DNA of 64,000 nt, taken from assembly GCF_963678635.1 (NCBI RefSeq), contig NC_087063.1, forward strand, positions 3,816,580-3,880,579, given 5' to 3'. Below are positions 10,280 to 18,865 of this stretch, one piece after another; within the stretch, counting starts at the first letter, position 1; each line of letters starts with the position of its first letter. The DNA comes from Symsagittifera roscoffensis. Its lineage: Eukaryota > Xenacoelomorpha > Acoela > Convolutidae. Made by a program: the position numbers and the translations under genes. The notes beneath the pieces were generated by a model. That model was given only the letters and a program-made list of their open reading frames with translations. It was not told the origin of the DNA and ran no database searches.

Positions 10280-11308
10280 ATGAGGTACAACAGGTACGGG
10301 GATGACTTCTTGATCGATAAGATACAGCCAGACAATTTGGGCGAGGTATTACTGAAGGCAGGCGAACTGGAAGCCGGAGAGGAATGGCAGGTCATTGACG
10401 ATGGTGGTCATTATCCGCAGGATGATTACTCGACGCCAGAAGTAGAAACGGATCTCGAACAGAGTGAGATAGAGAGGAGGGAGAACACGAACTTGAGGAT
10501 TCTAGAGTGGATGCGTGATGTCAAAGACGAGAGCCGCGAAGGACAAAGCATTCAGCAAGTCGATGTATCAGCAGCAAATTACATGAAGACAGAGGACCCT
10601 CTTTTCGGATGGACGGCAACAGACAGGCCACTGGACATTCCTCAGGACAATTCAGACCCGACAACATCGACGGGGACGTCGATAAATATTTTTGTCCGGG
10701 GAGTGGGGGTAGGACTTACCCACACCGAAAATTTGATGATAAAGAAGCTCAAGGAAGTGAGAGAAACGAGCGAATTGGAACTGGAGGAAGAAGAGCCAGA
10801 GCCTACTATAGGTCGGAATTTCAAAACGAAATTCGAAATACCCAATGAATACTCGGAGAACATCATGATAACAGATAGCGACTTCATCCTGTCAAACAGG
10901 ACCAGCGCGATTTGCATCACGGCGGACATGAGTTTCAAATCAAGATTGGAAGCTGACTTCAAAAGAGAGTACCAGAATGTAGAGTTTCTGTTCAGACAGA
11001 GACCAGGACTGGGAGGGATGGCAGCGCTTCCACCGTCAGTGGCACAAGTCCCGGGCAAATATCTGTGCTTCCTAGTAACGAGGGTCAATGACAGGAACAC
11101 AATCGATCCCGAACACGTGATATTGGCACTAACAAGATTACGAGACTTCATGATTGAAAGAGGGATAACAGAAGTCTCAATGCCGGTGTATGACCCGAAC
11201 AGTGGCAAACTGAGCCCGAGGGAATTGTACGCTATCCTACATTTGGTCTTTGCAGAAACTGAGATAATGGTGTATCTTCATAAGAAGTACTACTTGAGCA
11301 TCGCCTGA
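10280..11308 (+). CDS. Macro-domain protein, OARD1/TARG1-like, encoded by element 1
   Basis: 342 residues in the same frame as pol, with no stop between the pol TGA (10232) and the ATG at 10280, so it may be the C-terminal part of Pol after readthrough. The first 190 residues are acidic and unstructured. Residues about 196-342 match the layout of the OARD1/TARG1 type of macro domain: an ITADM strand, a DFKREY helix, an RPGLGGMAALP segment, a CFLVTR strand, a long TRLRDF helix, then SMPVYDP and a final VFAETEIMVYL. Such domains bind ADP-ribose and remove it from proteins. The catalytic lysine position reads Arg (LVTR), and the GCGLD loop is replaced by a DPNSG-type loop, so hydrolase activity is doubtful. 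Family call from pattern memory only. Confidence 0.7.
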   Translation: MRYNRYGDDFLIDKIQPDNLGEVLLKAGELEAGEEWQVIDDGGHYPQDDYSTPEVETDLEQSEIERRENTNLRILEWMRDVKDESREGQSIQQVDVSAANYMKTEDPLFGWTATDRPLDIPQDNSDPTTSTGTSINIFVRGVGVGLTHTENLMIKKLKEVRETSELELEEEEPEPTIGRNFKTKFEIPNEYSENIMITDSDFILSNRTSAICITADMSFKSRLEADFKREYQNVEFLFRQRPGLGGMAALPPSVAQVPGKYLCFLVTRVNDRNTIDPEHVILALTRLRDFMIERGITEVSMPVYDPNSGKLSPRELYAILHLVFAETEIMVYLHKKYYLSIA

Positions 11309-11826
11309 GTCGGGTACATGGGGGTATCGAGTCGGGTGTGAGGGAGGAGTCTTGAGTTAGGTACTGGGGTGCGGCGCAGGTAAAGGGATCTTAAGATATG
11401 ATTGGCATGACAATTAAATTTTAAAACGAGTTAACGGTGCTAAAACATAAAATGAATATGCATGCTTTTAAGGGAATTCCAATTGAATTGTTTTATGTGA
11501 TATGAAAATGATAAGATTTTAACCATACTGGTAAAAGGGGGTCTCTAGGTTAGGAACATGACATGTCAAGTTTCAATATGCTTTCTGTTTTCAGATCAAG
11601 TTTGAAAAACAAAGTTGAAAATCCAACTATACTCAGGCGAGAAACAGAGAGAGAAACCTTGATTGAACTCGCGATAATCGGCACTTACGGCAAGTATTTG
11701 CAAGGGAACATTTCGAGAGAATTCTTGAGTTGGGTAATACTTGAGTCGGTAAGGTAATTCTTGAGCTGGTAAGGTAATTCTTGAGCTGGTTAACACATAC
11801 CTGTATACATCCCGAAGTCACGAAGA
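11309..11826 (+). other. Spacer before the 3' gene module of element 1, with splice acceptor
   Basis: This 518-base AT-rich gap is the only real spacer between the ORFs of the element. A textbook 3' splice site (CTTTCTGTTTTCAG, ending at 11594) lies in it. At 11725-11795 a short motif, ATTCTTGAGYYGGTAA, is repeated about four times. I see no supported gene; a 64-codon ORF at 11563-11757 runs across the acceptor and repeats. Confidence 0.6.
11581..11594 (+). promoter_or_regulatory. Putative 3' splice site for subgenomic mRNA of element 1
   Basis: A pyrimidine run followed by TTTTCAG and an A lies 232 bases upstream of the first ATG of the 3' module (11827). Retroviruses make env mRNA by splicing to such a site; here it could serve the accessory ORFs. 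The donor is not identified. Confidence 0.4.
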
Positions 11827-12639
11827 ATGGCAGACCGATTATGGAAATCCGTGCCCGCGGCCCTGAAGAAGCCCACTCTTGATGAGCTGTACAGACGCCT
11901 GAGGGACTTGGACTACACCCAAATAGACGAGAGAATGGCGGTGATGCTGAATGCCATCCTCCAGTTGGAGGACCAGGGTGAGTGCAGGGAGTCTGCAACG
12001 GAGGCTGTCTTGATGATCGGCTACACCACCGAGGGAATATCGAACCAAGAACAGACCAGATGGTTGTCTTGGAATGTGGATGGAGGAGTAAGGGGTTTTG
12101 ACTTGGCAAGGAATCCTGGCCTGAATAACAATACCGAATATGGCGCAGGGGAATTCCCACTACCGACTAGGCCAACAGTAAGATCCACAAGCCAGAGCTC
12201 GAGTAGGGTGCCATCGATGTCACGAACGCAACAGACGACCGAGGCATATCCGGATCTAGGTGTTCTAAAGAAAGAGCTCGAGAAGACGCAGAAGGAAAGG
12301 AATAAGGCGAACCTCGATCGGGATCAGGCAAAGCTGGATCGGGAGAAGGTTCAGCTGGAAAGGGACCAGGCGGTCAACGAGCGAGACCAGGCTCTGAGGT
12401 TGCTTGAGATACAAAAAGCTGAACATCAACAGGAGTTAAGGGTGCGGGAGAACGCCGCAAATTGTGATCAACTGAGGTCGGAATTGGACAGAATAGAACA
12501 ACGACAACGCGAGCTTGATGCACAGAAGGGAGCCAGGCCGAAGGAGCGAGTGGTCACCAGCTCGAGGCCAGAGTCACGTATGGAGGTGGATGAAGCCCCC
12601 AGAGCAAGAGCACGGTTCGCGAGGCCCGAGAACACATGA
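11827..12639 (+). CDS. Coiled-coil protein, first ORF of the 3' module
   Basis: 270 residues from an ATG. I do not recognise a family. Residues 1-80 are helical and mixed charge; residues about 110-140 are Ser/Thr/Pro-rich; residues about 145-235 form a strongly predicted coiled coil with repeated KERDQA-like heptads (many Lys, Arg, Glu, Asp, Gln); the tail is Arg-rich. The stop TGA at 12637-12639 overlaps the ATG of the next ORF (ATGA at 12636), an arrangement used for coupled termination-reinitiation. A structural or RNA-binding role is possible but not shown. Confidence 0.6.
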   Translation: MADRLWKSVPAALKKPTLDELYRRLRDLDYTQIDERMAVMLNAILQLEDQGECRESATEAVLMIGYTTEGISNQEQTRWLSWNVDGGVRGFDLARNPGLNNNTEYGAGEFPLPTRPTVRSTSQSSSRVPSMSRTQQTTEAYPDLGVLKKELEKTQKERNKANLDRDQAKLDREKVQLERDQAVNERDQALRLLEIQKAEHQQELRVRENAANCDQLRSELDRIEQRQRELDAQKGARPKERVVTSSRPESRMEVDEAPRARARFARPENT

Positions 12640-13889
12640 GTGAAGGGTTGGAAGTCTGGATACCGAATGACGCAACGTCTTCCTTGCGTAGCCTAGAGAC
12701 GCAAACCATACGCCCACTGATGGATGTGGAGCTGCCGGGATATACCCCAACCTCGACCTCGAGTGACAGTCAGGTAAGCGGCGGCTCATCGCGTCTGAAA
12801 GAACTGGGCGAGAGATTGCGACAAAAGAGTCGTGAGAGTTCGGCAAGACCGGAGCTTCCCCCGACGTGGAGGGAACAGCCGATTAGGAGTGTCGTGATCT
12901 CGAGTTATAAGAAGAATACAGAGGGGAGGTACCACAGGCACAATCGGCTGGACTGGAGTGCGGAGCAGAAAGCTAGGAGAGACTGCTTTCATGATGCGGC
13001 CTGGGTGCAGTACTTGGCGCCACCCCAGGTACCAGAAGGTGCGGTTCACCTAATCGTAGGGGACAGCCTGGTGCGGGTGTTGACCCGGATCCGATCGCAC
13101 TGGCAGACGGGAATCTTGAGTTTCGCTGGAGCTGCCACGCCACAGATGTTGGCGACGCTTGACATGCTGGGGATGACCAAAGTATACACGGTGACCCTGA
13201 TGGTCGGGACCAACGATGTATCAAGGGGTGAAGCGAGGAAAATAACAAGGCTGCACGATAAGGTGAGCTGCCTTCTTGAGGAACTGAGGATTCAGATGGA
13301 CCCCATCCTGTTGACGATATGTACTGTCCCCTACAACATGATGTTTGATCAGCACGCCTTGGAGATGAATGAGAAGGTGCGGAACCTAAACAAGGTGATA
13401 ATAGACATCCACCGGAAGAGTGTGCTCCCTGTCAGACTGTTGGACGTGGCAGAGCGCATGGAGAAAGAGGGATTCCCTGAAGACACCTCCAGTGATGGAA
13501 TCCATTTTGATAGACCGAGGGGAGCAGAGTGGCTAAACGACGTCTTCCAAGAACACATAAACGCGCTGGAGGCGGATCTGCTAGAGACAGCCCAATTCAC
13601 ATTAGGACCACCTCCGAACCCACCATTCCTTGCCTCAAGGGCCTTGTCTGGTCGCTTGGGACCGAGAGTTGACACTAGAGACAGTTCAAGGAGCAGCCAG
13701 ACCAGATTGCAGAGTGCCACGCCAATGGAGTCTGAGGAGGTGACGTCATCAACACCTCCAAGCTCGGCGATATCCTCAGTGGTAGTGGCAGAGAGCAAAC
13801 GGGAAAAGAAGTCTATGGAGACCGCTCGCTTGAGATATCCTGAGAAGGTGAAAGAACTGGATCTAGAGAGTTTGGAATGCAGGCAATAA
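12636..13889 (+). CDS. SGNH/GDSL-type hydrolase encoded by element 1
   Basis: 417 residues starting at the ATGA overlap. Residues about 135-310 carry the SGNH blocks: V-G-D-S with Ser144 (block I), an AGAAT segment (block II region, Gly), G-T-N-D with Asn193 (block III) and D-G-I-H with Asp287 and His290 (block V). All four signature residues are present, so esterase or lipase-like activity on an unknown ester is plausible. The N-terminal 130 residues and the C-terminal 100 are Ser/Arg-rich. SGNH esterase domains are known in some non-LTR retroelements (CR1-like); in an LTR element this is unusual to my knowledge. The ORF stops at TAA 13887-13889, and the same frame continues in the next ORF. 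Confidence 0.8.
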   Translation: MSEGLEVWIPNDATSSLRSLETQTIRPLMDVELPGYTPTSTSSDSQVSGGSSRLKELGERLRQKSRESSARPELPPTWREQPIRSVVISSYKKNTEGRYHRHNRLDWSAEQKARRDCFHDAAWVQYLAPPQVPEGAVHLIVGDSLVRVLTRIRSHWQTGILSFAGAATPQMLATLDMLGMTKVYTVTLMVGTNDVSRGEARKITRLHDKVSCLLEELRIQMDPILLTICTVPYNMMFDQHALEMNEKVRNLNKVIIDIHRKSVLPVRLLDVAERMEKEGFPEDTSSDGIHFDRPRGAEWLNDVFQEHINALEADLLETAQFTLGPPPNPPFLASRALSGRLGPRVDTRDSSRSSQTRLQSATPMESEEVTSSTPPSSAISSVVVAESKREKKSMETARLRYPEKVKELDLESLECRQ

Positions 13890-15686
13890 TTGGCGGAAAC
13901 CCTGGGGATCGAACGAGTGTCACACGAGGATTTGAATAGGCATCATTGCGTGGACTGGTTGAAAGCTCATGAGGCGCACTTCTCGAGAGCGAAGTTGATG
14001 GAGACCACAGACCTGACTGATATTCCCACAAAAGCGATCATGGGACCCATTAACTACAGACCTCTCAAGCTGCTGGGGAGTCCTGGACTTATAGCAGAAC
14101 CTCCCAAGCACCGAACTAGCATCGCCAGGATCAGGTTGGCAACCCCGGCACAGTTAAAGGTGGTAGACAAGCTACTCAATCCGGGAGGAACGGGATTGCC
14201 AGATGCCGCTTACGAAGGCTCGAAATTGGCGGAAGATCCCAGGTACGGGAAGCCCTGTGGGAGTACCCAGCTGGCCAAAACCCTGGCAGTTTATGATAGA
14301 GCAGATCCAGCTGCTGCGAGAGTAGTCATTGTGGCGGGATCAGACTTCGAAGGAACGTCTCCCAATTTGTTCTGGCCGGAGACTTTGATATACTCTTTGC
14401 CAGGAGCTGAATTAAATCAGATGTTAACTCTGGTGGTGGCAATAAAGTCGGAGATGCCCTGTGAACCTGAGCTGCTGTTGTTTGCAGGAATGAATGATCA
14501 CCTGCACGCGATGGGACTTCTTGAGCAACTAAAGGGCGATGAAATTCCGACATCGAGGAAGATATGGGAAGCCATTCAAGCGTTGTTTGCGGCGATGAAT
14601 GAAGTGCAAGAGAATGTTGTCTCGAGATTCGGGTCCAAGACGAAGGTGGTGTTTACCACATCCCCTGGATACGCGAATATGCCACCCGCCCTACAGTTCG
14701 TGTACGCGGTCTTGATCCTGATAGCAGAAGGGAATGAATGGCGGATTCTAATGGCAGCTCCCAATCGGGAGTTGGAGCCATCGAACCTGAGGCTTCGCAA
14801 GTCAGAATTGGCGGCGGCATGGGCGGACATATCTCATGCACTGAGGGGCTTTTACGGACTAGCCGACATCCTGATCGTATTAGACGAGGTGCTCTTGCTA
14901 GAGATATCGAACTTTGCCAGGCAACTCAAGTTCAGCCCAGTCATCGGGGACGATCACCCGGCGATAAGCAAATTAACGGCCAGCTTGTGGTTTCGGAGTA
15001 TGGAGGTGAAGATCACAAACTCCACCAGCAGGTCTAGAGGTCCCAGTAACGAGAGAAGAAATGTGGCCGAGACGGAAAAGCAATTAGAATCGATGAAATA
15101 TCGTTTGACTCAAGAGAATGGCTGGTGGCCATTTTTGACACCAAGGCTGGAGAACGCCACGAATAAGACAAGGGAGGAAGCAACACCCCTCGTGAAACAA
15201 GTCTGGAGTTTTCTGGAGAAACAACTGGAGCTGGCCGAAACAAGAGACATGACGGTGGCTAGATTTGTCTCGGCCGCCAATGAAGTGACGATTGGAGGGT
15301 TCTGGAGAGAGCACGCCAAAGGCGAATTGAAGACTAGGAGGGATTACGAGATTCTCAAGTTCTTGAGTCCTTGCTGGGAGAAGGAATTCTTGGCAGGAAT
15401 ATTCGGTACCACGGCGACTATCTTTGGAGCCTTCGTGCAGGAGATACTGGGCATGCCCATCAGCCTGCTCTTGGCCCTGTATTTGGTCTACCCCAGATAC
15501 TTGTTCAACATGGGCCCAGCATACATGTTTAGTCGGGGAGTGGAGACACTTCGAGTTGATGGGTACCTGGCACTAGTACTCTTGACCCATGGGGAATTGG
15601 TGTCGTTTCATCGATTAATGGAATATGGAGAGCCTCTGTCTATGGGGAGAGTCCACACGAGCATTGAAACCAGCTCCTACAAGTGA
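13890..15686 (+). CDS. Second, degenerate SGNH-like ORF of element 1
   Basis: 598 codons in the same frame as the preceding SGNH ORF, beginning right after its TAA; there is no ATG at the start, so it is either read through or starts internally. Residues about 140-365 again look like an SGNH fold: A-G-S-D (Ser151), G-M-N-D (Asn202) and D-D-H-P (His356), but the first block lacks the usual GDS. This is a weaker assignment. A hydrophobic stretch lies near residues 500-550. It ends at TGA 15684-15686, and the next ORF begins in the -1 frame, with an ATG at 15701. The phrase AAACCASCTCCTACAA is repeated at the junction. Confidence 0.55.
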   Translation: MAETLGIERVSHEDLNRHHCVDWLKAHEAHFSRAKLMETTDLTDIPTKAIMGPINYRPLKLLGSPGLIAEPPKHRTSIARIRLATPAQLKVVDKLLNPGGTGLPDAAYEGSKLAEDPRYGKPCGSTQLAKTLAVYDRADPAAARVVIVAGSDFEGTSPNLFWPETLIYSLPGAELNQMLTLVVAIKSEMPCEPELLLFAGMNDHLHAMGLLEQLKGDEIPTSRKIWEAIQALFAAMNEVQENVVSRFGSKTKVVFTTSPGYANMPPALQFVYAVLILIAEGNEWRILMAAPNRELEPSNLRLRKSELAAAWADISHALRGFYGLADILIVLDEVLLLEISNFARQLKFSPVIGDDHPAISKLTASLWFRSMEVKITNSTSRSRGPSNERRNVAETEKQLESMKYRLTQENGWWPFLTPRLENATNKTREEATPLVKQVWSFLEKQLELAETRDMTVARFVSAANEVTIGGFWREHAKGELKTRRDYEILKFLSPCWEKEFLAGIFGTTATIFGAFVQEILGMPISLLLALYLVYPRYLFNMGPAYMFSRGVETLRVDGYLALVLLTHGELVSFHRLMEYGEPLSMGRVHTSIETSSYK

Positions 15687-15700
15687 AACCACCTCCTACA

Positions 15701-18700
15701 ATGGGGATAATCCGGGGCCTAGAGGAGGTGGTGACCTGCATTTATGGTCCAGCAGTGACGTACGCGTTCCCAGACCCCCTGGTGACAACGTATCGTCACT
15801 CTGTAACGCACTTGAGTCTTATCAGTATACTGGATGGGACGGCGTTAAATTGGTGTCAGCAGGAGGTGCTCAGAGGGCGAATGAGCAACACGGTACTCTT
15901 TGGAAAGGTGAAAGATGCCGAGCTAATAGTGTACAACTTCAGGGGGCAAATGCAATGTAGAATGGGAGGCAAGCGAGAGGGTCCCATCGAAATGTATCCC
16001 AAATTCTGGAACTTGAACCCATTGACGGCGGACGGACGAGAAATCTTGAGAATTCCTGCCTGGAAGGAGTGCTTCGCACTGGTGAAGAGGGAGCTGGAGA
16101 CCATAATGGAGAAAGAAATCCTCCCAGCCACCATGCCTGAGTTCCCAATAGTCAGGAGGATGACCTTAGGAATGAATAGTCCCTTGGTAGTTCCCTCCAT
16201 AATGGCGAGGATGACGACGGAGGAAATGCAGAAGGATTTCACTGATGGCTGGGACCCCCTGTTCATTGGCTACACGGCGGCGGTCTACTTCCATACCAGC
16301 GAGATGAAGGTAAATTCGTGGACGACGCAAGCAAAAAAGAGTAGAGGTCCGCAGCCCCCAGGGTATGAGGTGCGGAAGGTCTTGAGAACTCTAGAGAAGG
16401 AGGGACTTGAGAACATGTTACCCATATGGGATGATGGCAGGATGATCGTGATGGAGGGGCACGTCGCATTGGTGGACGACATGAAATTTGCCACGAGAAA
16501 ATATAAGGCACCCTATGGCTTGGAACAGGTGGAAATAAGACAGGAGGGAACAGAACTAGATGCAGCAGGTCAACTGCATGTAGCACTGACGGAATACAAA
16601 AAGCTGGATCCTACGACACCATCACCACTGTCCGTGGACACGCCTGGAGACAAGAGGAGCGGACCCGTCGAGGACCGATTTAAGAAAATTCTCGAGAGAA
16701 GGAGACATGAGTCAGAAGAAGAGAGTATGGATGAAACTATCAGTGAAGCCGGTGAAGACATGGAAGTGGGGAATACGCCTGAACCAGGGCCATCAGGGGA
16801 GGAGCTCACCACTCAAGAGCTGTTGAAAGACTTGAGCGAGGAGAATTGGGCAGATACTGCCACACCACCCCTGATTCCGTCCCCCCGGAAGGATCTGGAA
16901 TTGCCAATGGCAAGTGAGACCTTCAATATGGGGATGATACTCTTGAGCTCGGAGGAAAGGGAAAAGAACACTTTCGAAGGGAACAGGGACATATTCCTGG
17001 GATCACTGAAGGACGATGCTTGGCAGGAGTTCTTGGAAGAATTCAATCAAGAAGTGGGCAGCGAGACGACGCTGGACAAATTCAAGGAGGAACTGTGGGA
17101 CACAGTCGTAAGATTTGGAGAACCGCTTCTGATAGGAACGGGCCTGGATGAGAAGGCGAGAAAAGAGCTACTGAGCAAGCTGGTAGAGCTGAGGAATTCA
17201 CGATCGAAGACTAGAGAAGAAAAATGTGAGGACAGCTCTACTCGGAGACAAAAAACTGTAGATAAAATGGTTGATGATATAAAAAGGGATAAGGTTGGGA
17301 CTAGTAATATGATTAAAAGTACTAATATCCTTAAGGCTCGAGCAGGGGGGAGGCAAGAGTTGGAAGGAGTGGATGGAGAGGTCGAATCAGTGATGGTAGC
17401 CACAACACCCTCAAGTAGAGATGTGAAGACTCGCAAGAGGAAGAGAGAAGTGGAAGGATTGGGTAGTCCTTCAGTGGATGCTGTTTCGGAAGGAAACTTG
17501 AGAGAGACGGCGCCCATGGTTTTGGCTCGATGCAAGACGGCGGCATACAAGAGCAGCTCGGAGCTCAGAAGACCACTTGAAGTAGAGAGGGAAATAGAGG
17601 TTTCCACCAGTTCGACATCGGAGGAAGACTTCAAGCCTCAGAAGATAAACGTGAAGAGAGGTTCAACGAACGGACAGACATGGGAAGTAGATGTCGGCAA
17701 AGAATGGATCTCGAAGGCACACCAGGCCACGGGCAAGCGAGTGACAAGTGATCCATTGGAAAGGAACAAGACGAGGAACACCTCCCGGACGTGGTGGGTG
17801 GCCCTTGAAACATTGAAAGAAATGGAGGACTGCTGGAAGAAGTTGGACAGTGGAGTAGCTCGCAAGCGACGTAATTGGGCCACCCAGCAAAAGGCCGAGG
17901 TTAATAGAATAGAAATGGCAAATCATCTGAAGAGGTCCTGGCAGAGTTTGTTGAAGGATCATTTTGAAGAAGCAATGAGGACACTCTCATCAGCACCACC
18001 ATTAATGGCGAATCCCTTCGTTAGAACTGCAGGACAATTAATGTTCACCTGGAGTCTGGTGGGGATAGAATTGGAAACACTGACCTCGTATGACAGCCTG
18101 AAGTTGGGAAGCAAGAAGCTAGATGTGTATCAGGCACTGATGCAACACGTAGCCAGGGACAACTCAGGCTTGAGCCTGGCCAGAAGAAAGGATGCCACGT
18201 GTTTCTTGAGATGGATAATGTCGATGATGTCTGATAGCACCATCCTGGCATGCCAACAGAGAGCAAGCGTAAGCAAAACCATGGAAAAAAGAGTCTCAAC
18301 GGTCATCTTGAACGTGTATCAGAGCACAGGAATAGAAAAGGAAGAGGGTTCCAGACTATCCCTAGAGAACCATAGGAAGCTAGACGAGGTACGGAGGTTT
18401 TATAATAAGAAGTTCGAAGAAGAACATGATGTTCACCGTAACCTGGCCTCGTCAGAGCAGTACTCGAGAATCAGCGAGAAGGGGGAATACCAATATGTGT
18501 CTGGAGTGATGGGAATGGCCTACAACCCCTTCTTAGACTCGGAAGCTGGAGGCGCCCACAGGAACCATGAGGTAGCGGAGCTACTGAAGTTTTGGACAGA
18601 AAGAATGATGGAAATAGACGCGGTGGAAAAAGAGGGGCCGAGCCTGGGCCTGATTCTTGAGAAAACACCACAGGTGGTGAGCATACCGCATTCAAACAAG

Positions 18701-18865
18701 AGAGTTGAAGTGAACATGGGCGATGGAAATGGCTTGTTAACCACGAACCTGGGAGTGGTATGGAAGCTATTAAGACCCTCCTGGTGTCCACATCCCCACG
18801 CGAGTCTGATCGAAGAAACCACCGAGCGAGTGAGGTTAGCACCAACGGAAGATGAAGATCTGTAA
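15701..18865 (+). CDS. Large unknown ORF of element 1 (about 1054 residues)
   Basis: The frame is open from 15668; the first ATG is at 15701, 14 bases after the previous stop. I recognise no family. The N-terminal 250 residues are hydrophobic and globular-looking. Residues about 310-620 are acidic, Ser/Glu/Lys-rich and probably disordered. The C-terminal 300 residues are helical and basic. The reading frame is long and uninterrupted over 3.1 kb, which argues that it was under selection. It overlaps the next ORF by 14 bases. Its place in the module suggests co-expression with the SGNH proteins; its function is unknown. Confidence 0.6.
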   Translation: MGIIRGLEEVVTCIYGPAVTYAFPDPLVTTYRHSVTHLSLISILDGTALNWCQQEVLRGRMSNTVLFGKVKDAELIVYNFRGQMQCRMGGKREGPIEMYPKFWNLNPLTADGREILRIPAWKECFALVKRELETIMEKEILPATMPEFPIVRRMTLGMNSPLVVPSIMARMTTEEMQKDFTDGWDPLFIGYTAAVYFHTSEMKVNSWTTQAKKSRGPQPPGYEVRKVLRTLEKEGLENMLPIWDDGRMIVMEGHVALVDDMKFATRKYKAPYGLEQVEIRQEGTELDAAGQLHVALTEYKKLDPTTPSPLSVDTPGDKRSGPVEDRFKKILERRRHESEEESMDETISEAGEDMEVGNTPEPGPSGEELTTQELLKDLSEENWADTATPPLIPSPRKDLELPMASETFNMGMILLSSEEREKNTFEGNRDIFLGSLKDDAWQEFLEEFNQEVGSETTLDKFKEELWDTVVRFGEPLLIGTGLDEKARKELLSKLVELRNSRSKTREEKCEDSSTRRQKTVDKMVDDIKRDKVGTSNMIKSTNILKARAGGRQELEGVDGEVESVMVATTPSSRDVKTRKRKREVEGLGSPSVDAVSEGNLRETAPMVLARCKTAAYKSSSELRRPLEVEREIEVSTSSTSEEDFKPQKINVKRGSTNGQTWEVDVGKEWISKAHQATGKRVTSDPLERNKTRNTSRTWWVALETLKEMEDCWKKLDSGVARKRRNWATQQKAEVNRIEMANHLKRSWQSLLKDHFEEAMRTLSSAPPLMANPFVRTAGQLMFTWSLVGIELETLTSYDSLKLGSKKLDVYQALMQHVARDNSGLSLARRKDATCFLRWIMSMMSDSTILACQQRASVSKTMEKRVSTVILNVYQSTGIEKEEGSRLSLENHRKLDEVRRFYNKKFEEEHDVHRNLASSEQYSRISEKGEYQYVSGVMGMAYNPFLDSEAGGAHRNHEVAELLKFWTERMMEIDAVEKEGPSLGLILEKTPQVVSIPHSNKRVEVNMGDGNGLLTTNLGVVWKLLRPSWCPHPHASLIEETTERVRLAPTEDEDL

